A stretch of 64,000 nt of DNA from Actinoplanes solisilvae (lineage in GTDB: Bacteria > Actinomycetota > Actinomycetes > Mycobacteriales > Micromonosporaceae). Under the pieces are notes generated by a model that had not been told where the DNA came from, ran no database searches, and saw nothing but the letters and a program-made list of their open reading frames with translations. The DNA lies in NCBI RefSeq assembly GCF_003999975.1, contig NZ_RJAC01000001.1:992001-1056000 (forward strand). Direction: 5' to 3'. Made by a program: the position numbers and the translations under genes. Below, piece after piece: positions 14,752 to 28,265 of this stretch (positions within the stretch are counted from its first letter, which is position 1; each line of letters opens with the position of its first letter).

Positions 14752-17739
14752 CGCACCATCGTCTCTCCGACCGCGCCCGCGCGCAGATGATCCACGCCAC
14801 CCAGCGCGGCCAGAGCGTTCTCGGCGTCGCGCAGTTCGGGTGCGTCGACGGCGGCCAGACCGGTGCGGGCCAGTTCGAGCAGCCGCCGGGCCTCTTCCGG
14901 ATCGTCGGTGATCAGGCATGCGCCGAGCGAGCCTTGGGACAGGGCGATCGCGTACGGGAGCTGCGTCTTCTCGGCCAGCCGGAGTGACCGCTCGAACATC
15001 GCGCGGGCGGCCGTCTCGTCGCCGACCAGCGCCAAGGTTTTCGCGAAGCCGTGGGTGAGTTTCCGCTCCTGGTCGAGGTTCGCCAGGTCCTGGGCGATCT
15101 CGATGGCTCGCAGGTGTGCGGCGATCGCCTCGCGGAACTGGCCGTCGGCCGCCAGGAGCTGCGCGAGCTCGTGCAGCGCGTAGCCCTGGCCGTAGCGATA
15201 GTCGACCCGCAGGATGGGCCGCAGCGCCGTGCGTGCCTGCCGGATCGCCGTTTCCAGGCTGACCAGGCCGAGGTGGTACTTGATCACCGCGATGTTCAAC
15301 AGGGTGTCGCCCAGCCGGGTGGGGTCGCGGATGTCGAGTTGGGCCATGAGACGCAGCCGATGGCACCGCAACGCTTCCCGGTACCGGCCGAGGCGGTGGT
15401 AGCTGTGGGCCATCACGTTCATTTCGTCGCGGCCGTACTGCGCCCCGCCGAACCGGCGCACCTCCTGCGCGACCGCGATGGACCGCTTCCATCGTCCCGT
15501 CTCGTAGAGCAGGCCCGCCAGGTTCGACATGGCCCGCGCGAGGGAGTCACGATCGGGCAGCTCGCGGCGCAGCGCGATGCACCGCTCCAGGATGCGGATC
15601 GCCTCGTCGAATCGGCCGTGGCGGTAGTGGACCGACGCCAGATAATTGAGCACGGTCGCGGTGGCCGCGCGGTCACCGGTGCGTTCGAGCACCGCCAATG
15701 CGCGCTGGTTCAGCAGGTAGATGTCGTCGAGATAGCCGCGCATGAAGAGCTGGCGCCACGCGGCCCGGGGCAGCTGCCAGGCGTACGCCCTCAGCTCGGG
15801 CACGGCCGCCGCGGCGTCCACATAGGCCACCAGGTAGGGCCGTTCCCGCTCCAGCCGGGCGACCGGATCGGCCACCGCGGCGACCAGGTCGGGCCTCAAC
15901 GGGTCGCGTACGCCGATGTCCCGGAGGGCTGCCTTCCGGTAGACCGGGAGATTACTGTCGGCCGCCGCGTGGAGTTGGAGGTCGAGAATCGCGTGCAGCG
16001 CCTCGACCCGTTCGCCGGGCGGAATGTCGGCGGCCAGCGTGGCGGCGTACTCCCGCAGCAGGTCGTGCATCCGGTAGACGCCCGCTTCCGGCTCGTCGAT
16101 CAGGTGTACGTCGACGAGGTCGTCGAGCGCGTCCCGGGCGTCCTCCAGGGGCCGGCCGCTGAGCGCTGCCGCACTGAGCGCGTCGAACTCGTTCGCCGGG
16201 CACAGGCCGAGCAGGCGGAACATCGTACGGACGCTCTCGGGCAGTTGGCGGTAGGAGACCGCGAAGGCGTTCGCCACCGAGCGTTCCTCGGCCGCCAGTT
16301 CGGGCAGCGCCGAGTCGCCGAGCCGCCGCTGGCAGGTCGGACACCTGCCAGCGGGGCCGGTGGGCCAGCCGCGCCCCGGCCAGCCGGATCGCCAGCGGCA
16401 GCCCGCCGCACCGGCGCACCACCTGGACCGCGGCCTCCGGCTCGGCCCAGATGCGGGGACCGGCGATGCGGGCCAGCAGCGTGACGGCCTCGTCGGCGTT
16501 GAGCACGGACAACGATTCGGGATGGACGCCGTCGAGGCCGGCCAGCCGGCGCCGGCTGGTCACCAGGGCAAGGCTTCCGGGCGCGGTCGGCAGCAGGTCG
16601 GCCACCTGCGCGCTGGAGGCCGCGTTGTCGAAGAGCACCAGCGTGCGACGTTTGGCCAGCTCGGTGCGCCACAGGCTGATCCGGTCGATCAGGTTCGCGG
16701 GCAGCTCGAAGTCGACGCCGAGCTGCCGCAACAGGATGAGCAGGGCGGCGGACGGCTCCAGCGGCTGCTCGGCGCTGTGGCCCTGCAGGTCGACGAAGAG
16801 ATGAGCGTCGGGGTAACGGTCACCGAGCAGGGCGGCCACGTGCAGGGCCAGCGTGGTCTTGCCGCTGCCGGCCATGCCGTCGACGACGGCGACCACCGGG
16901 CCGCCCGTGCCGGCCTCGTCGATCGCGGTGACCATACGGCGTACCAGTTCGACCCGGCCGGTGAAGTCACCGACCGTCCGGGGCATGCACCGAATCGGGG
17001 CGGGCGGCGGCACGGGCTCCGACGGCCTCGTCCCGACCGTGCCGGCCAGGATTCCGGTGTGCAGTTCTTGCAGCTCGTGACCCGGGTCGAGGCCGAGTTC
17101 CTCGCGCAGCGCGGAACGCACCCGCCGATATTCGGCGAGGGCCTCGGCCTGCCGGCCGCAACGGTGCAGCGCCCGCATGAACTGGCCGCTCAGCCTCTCC
17201 TGCAGCGGGAACCGGTCGACCGCGGCGGACAGATCGCCGATCAGGTCGTTCGCCCGGCCGGCGGCCAGTTCGAGTTCGGCCCAGGCCTCGAGGGCGGCGA
17301 CGTGCTGCTGGTCGAGGGTGGCGGCGGCGAGGCGTACGCCATGAGCGTCGATACCCGCCGCGGCGTCTCCGCGCCACAGGTCGAGCGCACGCCGGTAGAG
17401 GGCCGGGTCGTGTCGCTCCCGGGCCTCGGCGATCAGGCGGGCGAACTCGGCCGAATCCAGTTCGCCCGGGCCCGGCGTGAGGCTGTAACCCGCGGGATCA
17501 CTGTGGATCACGTCGGGGGGCAGGGAGCGGCGCAGACGGGACACACAGGACTGAAGCTGGCCGCGCGCGGTGGCCGGCGGGTCAGCGCCCCAGACCGCGT
17601 CCGCGAGCGCACCGACACCCAGCACGCGACCGGCGTGCAGAAGAAGCATGGCCAGCACGATGCGATCACGGCCTGCCGTGATGGCGACGCTCTGTCCGTC
17701 GACGGTGACGGTCAGTGGCCCGAGGATGCGATAGCGCAT
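14748..17739 (-). CDS. AfsR-type SARP / NB-ARC / TPR transcriptional regulator, with a +1 frameshift near 16330-16340
   Basis: Large pathway-regulator-like protein. First frame: winged-helix DNA-binding and bacterial transcriptional activation domains ([34 protein letters not shown] end), then NB-ARC with Walker [20 protein letters not shown] and the [10 protein letters not shown] motif. After WQVSDL the conserved sequence continues in another frame ([22 protein letters not shown]), followed by the rest of the STAND module and TPR-like repeats. Removing one C inside CTGCCAG would restore one 996-residue protein. The switch sits in a perfect 9-bp hairpin, so sequencing error, true disruption and recoding all remain possible. 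The start is ATG 17739, with an AGAGGTGGGG site upstream. The stop overlaps fumC. Confidence 0.75.
16329..16351. other. Perfect hairpin at the SARP-gene frameshift
   Basis: Nine-bp arms (CTGGCAGGT and ACCTGCCAG) around the 5-nt loop CGGAC. The conserved reading frame changes within the arm that is translated second. Such GC-rich stem-loops are prone to sequencing and replication slippage. Confidence 0.8.
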
Positions 17740-17903
17740 GCGCCCCACCTCTCAGACACATTGAGCCTACTCGACGTGACGAGAGCGGAATGACAGTGGA
17801 ACGACAGCGCGATGCGCCAGACTTTTCCCCAGCGCCGCCGCATCGTGGATGCTCCGACATCGCCCCAGCTCGGTGCGGCGGCGCACGGTTTACGGGGGAC
17901 GTG

Positions 17904-17936
17904 CAGCCCGTTCGCGCGGCACGCGCGAACGGGCTG
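17904..17936. other. Perfect 15-bp inverted repeat in the SARP/lipoprotein intergenic region
   Basis: Arms 17904-17918 and 17922-17936 are exact complements with a 3-nt loop; the left arm begins CAGCCCGTTCG. It lies between two divergent genes (SARP regulator on minus, lipoprotein on plus), so no obvious transcript ends here. It may be a terminator for antisense or leader transcription, or a protein-binding palindrome. Confidence 0.6.
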
Positions 17937-18032
17937 TTCGTATCTTGCTGATCACTGTGGGTTGGACGATGACGCCGCCGGAACGTAACGTCGGCGAGGC
18001 GTGCCCCGTCCCCTACCGAACAGGATCACCTC

Positions 18033-18545
18033 ATGCGACGCGCCCTTCTGGCCGTGCTGGCCGGTGGCCTCCTGCTGACCGGCGCTGCCTGCGACAGCGA
18101 CGCGAAGGACCCCTCAGCGACCGCCGCTCCCGAGACGACCGCACCGAGCAGCTCACCGCCCCCGCCGGACTACTCGGCCAACACCAAGGTCATCTGCGGC
18201 AAGCTGCAGAGCGTCTACACCGTCGAACTGCGCGACTTCGGCGCCGCCCTGGGCAAGACGATCACCTATCGCGAGGCGAAGCAGACCGCCGAGGCCAAGA
18301 AGGCCGAGGCCGTCGCGGTGACCGAGCTCAAGCAGGTGGCCGCCAAGATCCGCAACGAGACCGCCCAGGCGGAGAACCCCGAGTTCAAGGCCGCGGGCCT
18401 GACCTCGGCGGCGAAGCTCGAGGCGAGCGCGGCCAACCGCGGCTACATCAACAAGGTCAAGACCCTGAAAGACCTGAACTCGACGATCGAGGGCCAGTTC
18501 AAGGAATGGCTGAGCCCGGTAGCCGGCTACTGCGCCGCTACCTGA
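18033..18545 (+). CDS. Predicted lipoprotein of unknown function
   Basis: Protein of 170 residues. A short basic N-terminus and hydrophobic stretch end in LLTGAAC, a plausible lipobox with Cys20, so membrane anchoring outside the cell is likely. A Ser/Pro/Thr-rich spacer (about 22-48) precedes an alpha-helical domain of about 110 residues with many Ala, Lys and Glu (EAKQTAEAKKAEAVAVTELKQVAAK) and two further cysteines, one near the start of the domain (VICGKL) and one near the end (AGYCAAT), which could form a disulfide. No enzyme motif is recognised. It is divergent from the SARP regulator, with a 15-bp palindrome between them. Confidence 0.7.
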   Translation: MRRALLAVLAGGLLLTGAACDSDAKDPSATAAPETTAPSSSPPPPDYSANTKVICGKLQSVYTVELRDFGAALGKTITYREAKQTAEAKKAEAVAVTELKQVAAKIRNETAQAENPEFKAAGLTSAAKLEASAANRGYINKVKTLKDLNSTIEGQFKEWLSPVAGYCAAT

Positions 18546-18586
18546 TCCGCGGCTGGTCTTGTTCCCGTCTCTGTCGCCGATTCGAG

Positions 18587-19735
18587 CTATCCGATCGTGA
18601 GAAGAAGATTCGACCAGGCCAGTTCGGCGGCGCCCGCGATGGGGCCGTCGGGGCCGAGGGCTGCGCGAAGCAGCGGCGGGGGCGATTCGCGGCGGATGGT
18701 CATCAGGCCGGAGCGATAGGCCGCGTCGAGTTCGGTGGGGGCCGCGGCCAGCAGATCGGCGGCGACGCTGCCCAGGGTGATCAGGTCGGCGTCGAGGCCG
18801 TTGACCAGGCCGGCCAGGCCTCGGCCCAGGGCTGCCGCGGCGGCGGTCACGGCGGCTCGATCAGCGGGGGCGGTTGAGGCGATGACCCTGCGGGCGTAGG
18901 TGACGGGGTCGCGCGGCGCGGGTTGGCCGAGGAAGCGGGCCATGGCCGTGCCGTCGACGGCGGTTCCCCAGCAGCCGCGGGCGCCGCACGGGCAGGTGAC
19001 GGCCGGGTCACCGAAGGGCATGTGGCCGAATTCGCCGCTCGTGCCGGTGGCGCCGGTGATCAGGCGGCCCTGGTCGACGATCGCGCCGCCGAGACCGCCC
19101 TCGATGCGCACGTGCACGGCCACGGAGGCGCCGACCGCCGCGCCTCGGGCCGACTCGGCGGCCGCGGCGAGGCTGGCGTCGTTGCCGGCCACGAAAACGG
19201 GCGTGCCAACCAAAGCGCCGGGCCAGAGGTCGGTCAGCGCGCCGGGCCACAGGTCGGTCAGGGCGACGTCGTGCCAGCCCAGGTTCGTGGCGTCGAGGCG
19301 GAACTCCGGGGAGACGGTGCCGGGGGCCGAGACGCCCATCGCCCGCAACCTTCCCGCGTACGCCTCGTGAAGCTCGGCGATCGCCGCGGTGACCGCGGCG
19401 GCGACCTCGGCCCACCTCGCGCCCCCGTGGCCGGCGGTGACCGAGGTCAGCGTGCGGCCGCCCAGCTCGACCACGTCGAGGCGCCACGACTCGTGGGTGA
19501 TCTCGGCGGCCAGCACGAGCGGGCCCGACGGGTGGGGCACCAGGGCCGTGGTCGGGCGGCCACGCGCGCCGCTCGGGGCGGCCGGGGCCTCGGCCAGCAG
19601 CTCGGATCGGGAGAGGCGGGCGACCAGTTCGGTGGCCGCGCCGGTGCCGATGCCCAGCAGGCGGGCGGCGTCGGCGCGGGTGACGCCGGGGTGGGCGTGG
19701 GCCACCCGCAGCAGCCCGGCTGAGCGGGTCGTCAC
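18587..19735 (-). CDS. ROK family transcriptional regulator / sugar kinase-like protein
   Basis: ROK protein of 382 residues with an N-terminal helix-turn-helix (HPGVTRADAARLLGIGTGAATELVARL) and a C-terminal sugar-kinase fold. The ROK zinc site is present (GHMPFGDPAVTCPCGARGCWGT), as is the GTSGEFGHM stretch. The GTG at 19735 has a strong GGGAGG upstream. A 24-bp in-frame tandem duplication (first copy from 19215, second from 19239) repeats LTDLWPGA. The gene is divergent from an MFS exporter across 53 bp holding a palindrome, so the regulator probably controls that gene and itself. The effector sugar is unknown. Confidence 0.85.
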   Translation of the reverse strand: MTTRSAGLLRVAHAHPGVTRADAARLLGIGTGAATELVARLSRSELLAEAPAAPSGARGRPTTALVPHPSGPLVLAAEITHESWRLDVVELGGRTLTSVTAGHGGARWAEVAAAVTAAIAELHEAYAGRLRAMGVSAPGTVSPEFRLDATNLGWHDVALTDLWPGALTDLWPGALVGTPVFVAGNDASLAAAAESARGAAVGASVAVHVRIEGGLGGAIVDQGRLITGATGTSGEFGHMPFGDPAVTCPCGARGCWGTAVDGTAMARFLGQPAPRDPVTYARRVIASTAPADRAAVTAAAAALGRGLAGLVNGLDADLITLGSVAADLLAAAPTELDAAYRSGLMTIRRESPPPLLRAALGPDGPIAGAAELAWSNLLLTIG

Positions 19736-19754
19736 AGTCGCCTCCCTTCTTTTT

Positions 19755-19769
19755 GCTCTGCCAAAGAGC
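19755..19769. promoter_or_regulatory. Candidate ROK operator between divergent ROK and MFS genes
   Basis: GCTCT-GCCAA-AGAGC, 5-bp arms and 5-bp spacer. It lies immediately upstream of TATTCT (19771-19776), a likely -10 for the MFS gene. The -10 is only 6 bases before an in-frame GTG (19783), so the MFS transcript may be leaderless. Binding by the ROK protein is inferred from position. Confidence 0.45.
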
Positions 19770-19788
19770 TTATTCTGCCGGGGTGACC

Positions 19789-21003
19789 ATGAACCGCCCG
19801 GCATTGGCCGCCCTCGGCGCCTCCGCCTTCTTCTACGTCACGGCCGAGACGCTCCCGGTCGGCCTGCTGCCCGAGATCGCCGTCGGCCTCGACGTACCGG
19901 AGGCTCACGTCGGGCTGCTGCTGACCAGTTATGCGGTCGTGGCGGGGGTCAGCACGATCCCGTTGACCGCGCTGACCATGCGGGTGCCACGGCACACGCT
20001 GATCGCGGTCACGGTAGCGATCTTCGTGGTCTCGCAGGCCGCGGCCACCTTCGCCCCGACGTTCACGGTGCTCGTGCTGGCCCGGCTGATCTGCGCGCTG
20101 GCCCACGGCGTCTTCTGGTCGGTGATCGGGCCGGTCACCGCGCGCCTGGCGCCGCCGGGGCAGGCCGGCCGGGCGACCGCGCTGGTCTTCGTCGGCAATT
20201 CGCTGGCCATCGTGCTCGGCGTCCCGCTCGGCACTGCGCTGGGTCAGTGGCTCGGCTGGCGGGTGGCGGTCGGCGCGATGGCCGTCGGTGGCGCGGTCTG
20301 CGTGCTGGTGCTGCTGCGGGTGCTGCCGAAGCTCCAGCCCCGGCCGCACGACCTGGCCATGCGTGCCGGCGCTCAGCTCAGGGCGGCCGTCGCGATCGCC
20401 CGCGACCCGCAGGTGCTGATGCTCTGCGTGATCACCGCCGTGCTGGTGATCGGCCACTTCGCGGCATACACCTACATCGCGCCGCTGGTGCGCCGGGACG
20501 CCGGGCTGGAAGGCGCGGGTCTGAGCGCGCTGCTGCTGGGCTACGGCTTCGTCGGGCTGATCACGAACTTCGCGGTCGGGCGGCAGGTCGACCGGCGGCC
20601 CGGGACGATGCTCGTCGCCCTGCTGGCCGTGCTGGCGGTCTCGGCCGCGCTGCTCGCCCCGGTGCTCGGGCTGGTGCCGACCGTGCTGGTCACGCTGCTC
20701 TGGGGCGGCGCGTTCACCGCCATTCCGGTGCTGCTGGCCGCCGCGCCACTGCGCATCGCCCCGCGCGCCCGGGACGCGGCCTCGGCCCTCTACGTCGTCG
20801 CGTTCCAGATCGGGATCGGCGGCGGCGCGTTCCTCGGCGAGCGCATGGTGCGCGCCGGTCACCTGGGGGTGCTGCCGTTGGTGACCGCCGTGCTCGCGAT
20901 CGCCGCGGTGGTGCTGGTCGCGACCCTCGGCCGGAGGGTCTTCCCCGCTCGGCTGAGCGAGGAGGACCACCACCGGACCGAGGCGCAACTCACCAGCCCT
21001 TGA
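19789..21003 (+). CDS. MFS transporter, sugar/drug efflux type
   Basis: Major facilitator of about 405 residues with 12 predicted membrane helices. It resembles AraJ/SotB-like exporters: N-terminal PALAALGASAFFYVTAETLPVGLLPEIA, then LLLTSYAVVAGVSTIPLTALTMRVPRH carrying the loop 2-3 signature, and PPGQAGRATALVFVGNSLAIVLGVPLGTALGQ. Such proteins often export sugars, arabinose-like compounds or drugs; the substrate cannot be read from the sequence. The start is ATG 19789 or the GTG two codons earlier. It is divergent from the ROK regulator, and its last 14 bp overlap the convergent aminotransferase. Confidence 0.85.
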   Translation: MNRPALAALGASAFFYVTAETLPVGLLPEIAVGLDVPEAHVGLLLTSYAVVAGVSTIPLTALTMRVPRHTLIAVTVAIFVVSQAAATFAPTFTVLVLARLICALAHGVFWSVIGPVTARLAPPGQAGRATALVFVGNSLAIVLGVPLGTALGQWLGWRVAVGAMAVGGAVCVLVLLRVLPKLQPRPHDLAMRAGAQLRAAVAIARDPQVLMLCVITAVLVIGHFAAYTYIAPLVRRDAGLEGAGLSALLLGYGFVGLITNFAVGRQVDRRPGTMLVALLAVLAVSAALLAPVLGLVPTVLVTLLWGGAFTAIPVLLAAAPLRIAPRARDAASALYVVAFQIGIGGGAFLGERMVRAGHLGVLPLVTAVLAIAAVVLVATLGRRVFPARLSEEDHHRTEAQLTSP

Positions 21004-22078
21004 GGGCCACTTCCGCCGCCGCGAGGAAGGCGTCGTTCTCGTCGGCGGTGCCGATCGTGACCCGTACGCCGTCGGTCTGGAACGGTCGCACGATCACGCC
21101 GCGCGACTCGCAGACCTGGGCGAACGGCACCGACCGGTCGCCCAGCGGCAGCCACACGAAGTTGGCCTGGCTGCTCGGCACGTTCACGCCGGCCGCGCGC
21201 AGCGCCTCGGTGACGCGTTCGCGTTCGGTGACCACGAGGGCGCAGCGGCGGCGCACCTCTTCTTCCTGAGCCAGGGCCGCCAGCGCCGCCGCCTGGGCGA
21301 CGAGGCTGGTCGAGAACGGCGTCAGCACCTTGCGGATGGCGTTCGCGACCTCGGGCTGGGCCACCAGGTAGCCCATGCGCAGGCCGGCCAGCCCCCACGC
21401 CTTGCTCATCGTGCGCAGCACCAGCACGTTGTGCCGGTCGCCGTACGTCTCGACGCCGTCCGGCACGTCAGGGTCGTCGACCAGTTCCCGGTACGCCTCG
21501 TCGAGCACGATCAGCACGTCGGAGGGGACCGACGCGATGAAGCGGTCGAGCTCGACCTTGCGTACGGCCGTGCCGGTCGGGTTGTTCGGGTTGCAGACGA
21601 AGACGAGCCGCGTGCGCTCGGTGATCGCCGCCGCCATCGCGTCGAGGTCGTGCTCGTGGTCCTCGGTGTTCGGCACCCGCACGCTGGTCACGCCCGCACC
21701 GGCCGTGATGATCGGGTATGCCTCGAAGGAGCGCCACGCGTAGACGACCTCGTCGCCCGGCAGGCAGGTCGCCTTCACCAGGATCTCGGCCAGCGCCACC
21801 GACCCGCAGCCGGTCACGACGTGCTCGGCGGTCACGCCCAGACGCTCGGCCAGCGCGTCCCGCAGCTCGACCGCGCCCATGTCGGGGTAGCGGTGCGAGG
21901 CGAGCATCGCGTCGGCCACCGCCTCGGCCACCCCGGGCAGGGGACCGTACGGAACCTCGTTGCTGGCCAGCTTGATCGCCTCGGCGATGCCGAGCTCGCG
22001 GGTCAGGTCGGCGAGGTTGCGCCCGGGGACGTAGGCGGGAAGGCCGTCGAGGTCGGCGCGGGTCAGGCGGGGATTCAT
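20990..22078 (-). CDS. pat: PLP-dependent aminotransferase, HisC / aromatic amino acid (Pat) type
   Basis: Fold-type I class II aminotransferase of 362 residues. Signatures: KLASNEVPYGPLPGV near the N-terminus, RYPDMGAVELRDALAERLG, VFVCNPNNPTGT, DEAYRELV and the PLP-lysine region LRTMSKAWGLAGLRMGY. The N-terminal SNE-PYGPLP form is typical of actinobacterial Pat, annotated as histidinol-phosphate/aromatic aminotransferase and shown in mycobacteria to prefer aromatic substrates. It could therefore interconvert tyrosine and 4-hydroxyphenylpyruvate, the substrate of HppD encoded 1.7 kb upstream on the same strand (inference). The start is ATG 22078, 7 bases after the upstream RDD gene. Confidence 0.85.
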   Translation of the reverse strand: MNPRLTRADLDGLPAYVPGRNLADLTRELGIAEAIKLASNEVPYGPLPGVAEAVADAMLASHRYPDMGAVELRDALAERLGVTAEHVVTGCGSVALAEILVKATCLPGDEVVYAWRSFEAYPIITAGAGVTSVRVPNTEDHEHDLDAMAAAITERTRLVFVCNPNNPTGTAVRKVELDRFIASVPSDVLIVLDEAYRELVDDPDVPDGVETYGDRHNVLVLRTMSKAWGLAGLRMGYLVAQPEVANAIRKVLTPFSTSLVAQAAALAALAQEEEVRRRCALVVTERERVTEALRAAGVNVPSSQANFVWLPLGDRSVPFAQVCESRGVIVRPFQTDGVRVTIGTADENDAFLAAAEVALKGW

Positions 22079-22085
22079 GAGGGGC

Positions 22086-23210
22086 TCAGCCTTCCGTCCG
22101 GTTATGGGTGGTGGGCGGGGTGGTTGGATTGGCTTCTCTTGTGCCGTTGCCACCGCTGCCGCTGGTGGCGTCGACCGGTTGCCTGTCGTCGGGCGGCAGC
22201 GCGATCACGACCGTGCGTGCCGTCTTGTCGTGGAAGGCCTGGCGGAGCTGCTGGTCGAAGACCGGCGAGACGCAGTCGATGAGCTGCAGTACGAAGCCGA
22301 TGCCGGCGCAGCCCCAGGCCGGGGTCCACAGACCGAGCCGGGCCCAGCGACCGAACGCCCGCCCGAAGCCCAGCGGTTCGGTGTTCTCGACCGCGACGAC
22401 CTTGATCCGCATGATGCGCTTGCCCAGCGTCTGGCCGCTGCTGCCGATCGCGGGTGCCTCGTAGAGCAGCCAGAGCAGGGTCGCGATGATCAGGATGGCC
22501 CAGATCAGTCCGTCCATGCGGCCGGTGCCCTGCACGTCGAGGGCGCTGCCGCCGTTCGCCATGTTGTCGAGGGTGGCCCGGTAGAGCGGAACGAACTCTT
22601 TGGCCAGCTGGTAGCCGAACCAGCCGTTCACGACCACGTTGAGCAGCAGCACGGCGAGGATGTCGAGGAGGCGGGCGACCAGGCGTGGGCCGAGCCCGGC
22701 CAGGGCGTAGCCGTGGGGGCGCGCCTGCACGGTCGGGTACATCCCGGCGCGCATGGCGGGCGGCATCTGCTGCCACCCGGGCGGCGGCTGCCATCCCGGA
22801 GGCGGCTGCCACCCGGGCGGCGGCTGCTGCTGACCGGCGGGTGGCTGCTGCCCCGGCGCGGGCTGCCACCCCGGCGGCGGCTGCTGCCCCGGCGCGGGCT
22901 GCCATCCGGGCGGCGGCTGCTGCCATCCGGCCGCCGGGGGTGGCGCCTGCTGACCCCACGGCGGCTGCTGACCCCAAGGAGGCTGCTGCTGTCCCCAGGC
23001 GGGCGGCCCGGCCGCGGGGGCCGGCGGAACAGGGGAGGCCGGTGCGGCGGGGGTGGGCGAGGCGTCGGCCGGCTCCTCGACCGGTGGCGGGCCGTCCGGC
23101 GGCACCGCGTCGGCCGGGATGGCCTTGCCGAGCCAGCCCTCACCGTCCCAGTAACGCTGGGTGTCGGGGTCGGCCGGGTCTTTGTACCAACCGGCGGGGA
23201 GCGAGCTCAT
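22086..23210 (-). CDS. RDD family membrane protein with DUF2510 module and Pro/Gln-rich repeats
   Basis: Protein of 374 residues. The N-terminal DUF2510 module is PAGWYKDPADPDTQRYWDG. A long low-complexity region follows (about 50-155) with repeated PPPGWQP and APGQQ units. The C-terminal half is an RDD domain with three or four hydrophobic segments: LGPRLVARLLDILAVLLLNVVV, IWAILIIATLLWLLYEA, and SSGQTLGKRIMRIKVV. RDD proteins are poorly understood; some act in ion transport. The start overlaps the stop of the upstream RDD gene by 4 bp, so the two paralogues form a tight operon that may include the aminotransferase downstream. Confidence 0.85.
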   Translation of the reverse strand: MSSLPAGWYKDPADPDTQRYWDGEGWLGKAIPADAVPPDGPPPVEEPADASPTPAAPASPVPPAPAAGPPAWGQQQPPWGQQPPWGQQAPPPAAGWQQPPPGWQPAPGQQPPPGWQPAPGQQPPAGQQQPPPGWQPPPGWQPPPGWQQMPPAMRAGMYPTVQARPHGYALAGLGPRLVARLLDILAVLLLNVVVNGWFGYQLAKEFVPLYRATLDNMANGGSALDVQGTGRMDGLIWAILIIATLLWLLYEAPAIGSSGQTLGKRIMRIKVVAVENTEPLGFGRAFGRWARLGLWTPAWGCAGIGFVLQLIDCVSPVFDQQLRQAFHDKTARTVVIALPPDDRQPVDATSGSGGNGTREANPTTPPTTHNRTEG

Positions 23211-23803
23211 GAAGAAACCTTAACGACCACGGTTTGAGCGGCCTTGTCGTGCAGGGTCTGCTGGTAGGGCTTGTCCCAGAGCTGCCACAGCCCGTCGAGG
23301 TAGCTGAAGAACGGCACGAACGATCCGGCCAGGTATTCGACGAGGTAGCGCTTGGCCGCCATGCCGCGGGTGAGCCGCCGCGAGGGATCGATCGGCACCA
23401 CCCTGATCTTCATCGCCTTCTTGCCGAGGGTCTGCCCCGTGCGGTGCATGATCTCGACCGCGTAGACGTAGTAGAGCAGCAGCAGGAGCGCGAAAAGGCC
23501 CAGCTCGAGCAGCAGGACAGGCAGGAAGAACTCGTTGAAGACGGTATCGAAGTCGGCATAGGGATCCGGCTCGGGAATCTGGCTGATCAGCACGAAGAGG
23601 GCCGGGAGGGCCACGACGAGGGCCACTGCCGTGAGCAGGGCCCCATCGATCATGTACGCCAGCAGGCGCTGGCTGAATTCGGCGAGGGGAACGCCGCCCG
23701 GGCTCAGCGGCGGCGGTGGCGGTTGCCACATGGGGTAGGGGGCGTGGGGATAGGGCGGCGGGTACGAGCCGGCGGGCGGCCCGTACCCCGAAGGCTGGGT
23801 CAC
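23207..23803 (-). CDS. RDD family membrane protein
   Basis: Protein of 198 residues. A short Pro/Tyr-rich N-terminus (about 1-35) is followed by an RDD domain: FSQRLLAYMIDGALLTAVALVV, two further hydrophobic segments, and HRTGQTLGKKAMKIRVVPID, then the YLVEYLAGSFVPFFSYLDGLW helix and a terminal HDKAAQTVVVKV strand, also seen in the neighbour (FHDKTARTVVIAL). It overlaps the next RDD gene by 4 bp (ATGA). The hppD stop-proximal side lies 10 bp upstream, so all these genes may share a transcript starting at hppD. Confidence 0.85.
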   Translation of the reverse strand: MTQPSGYGPPAGSYPPPYPHAPYPMWQPPPPPLSPGGVPLAEFSQRLLAYMIDGALLTAVALVVALPALFVLISQIPEPDPYADFDTVFNEFFLPVLLLELGLFALLLLLYYVYAVEIMHRTGQTLGKKAMKIRVVPIDPSRRLTRGMAAKRYLVEYLAGSFVPFFSYLDGLWQLWDKPYQQTLHDKAAQTVVVKVSS

Positions 23804-23813
23804 GCGATCAGTG

Positions 23814-26481
<2,668 letters not shown>

Positions 26482-26552
26482 CCGAAATGGTATGTGTCCA
26501 CAGGCGGGATCGGTTCGCACAGGATGAGGAGCCTGTCCTAGGCTTGCCGCTC

Positions 26553-28220
<1,668 letters not shown>

Positions 28221-28265
28221 GCTCGCGCCGAGCGCACGGTTCCACGAGCGAGCCCGTGCTCCTGT

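Noticed and set aside
14751..15492. N-terminal 247-residue extension of fumC
   Set aside because: The stretch lies over the C-terminal TPR part of the SARP gene in another frame; fumarase homology begins at the GTG at 14751.
17715..17951. 78-residue open frame on plus upstream of the 15-bp palindrome
   Set aside because: It overlaps the SARP start and promoter, has no ribosome binding site and resembles no protein I recognise.
19389..21269. 626-residue open frame on plus
   Set aside because: Covers parts of three real genes in other frames and is Arg/Ala-rich low complexity.
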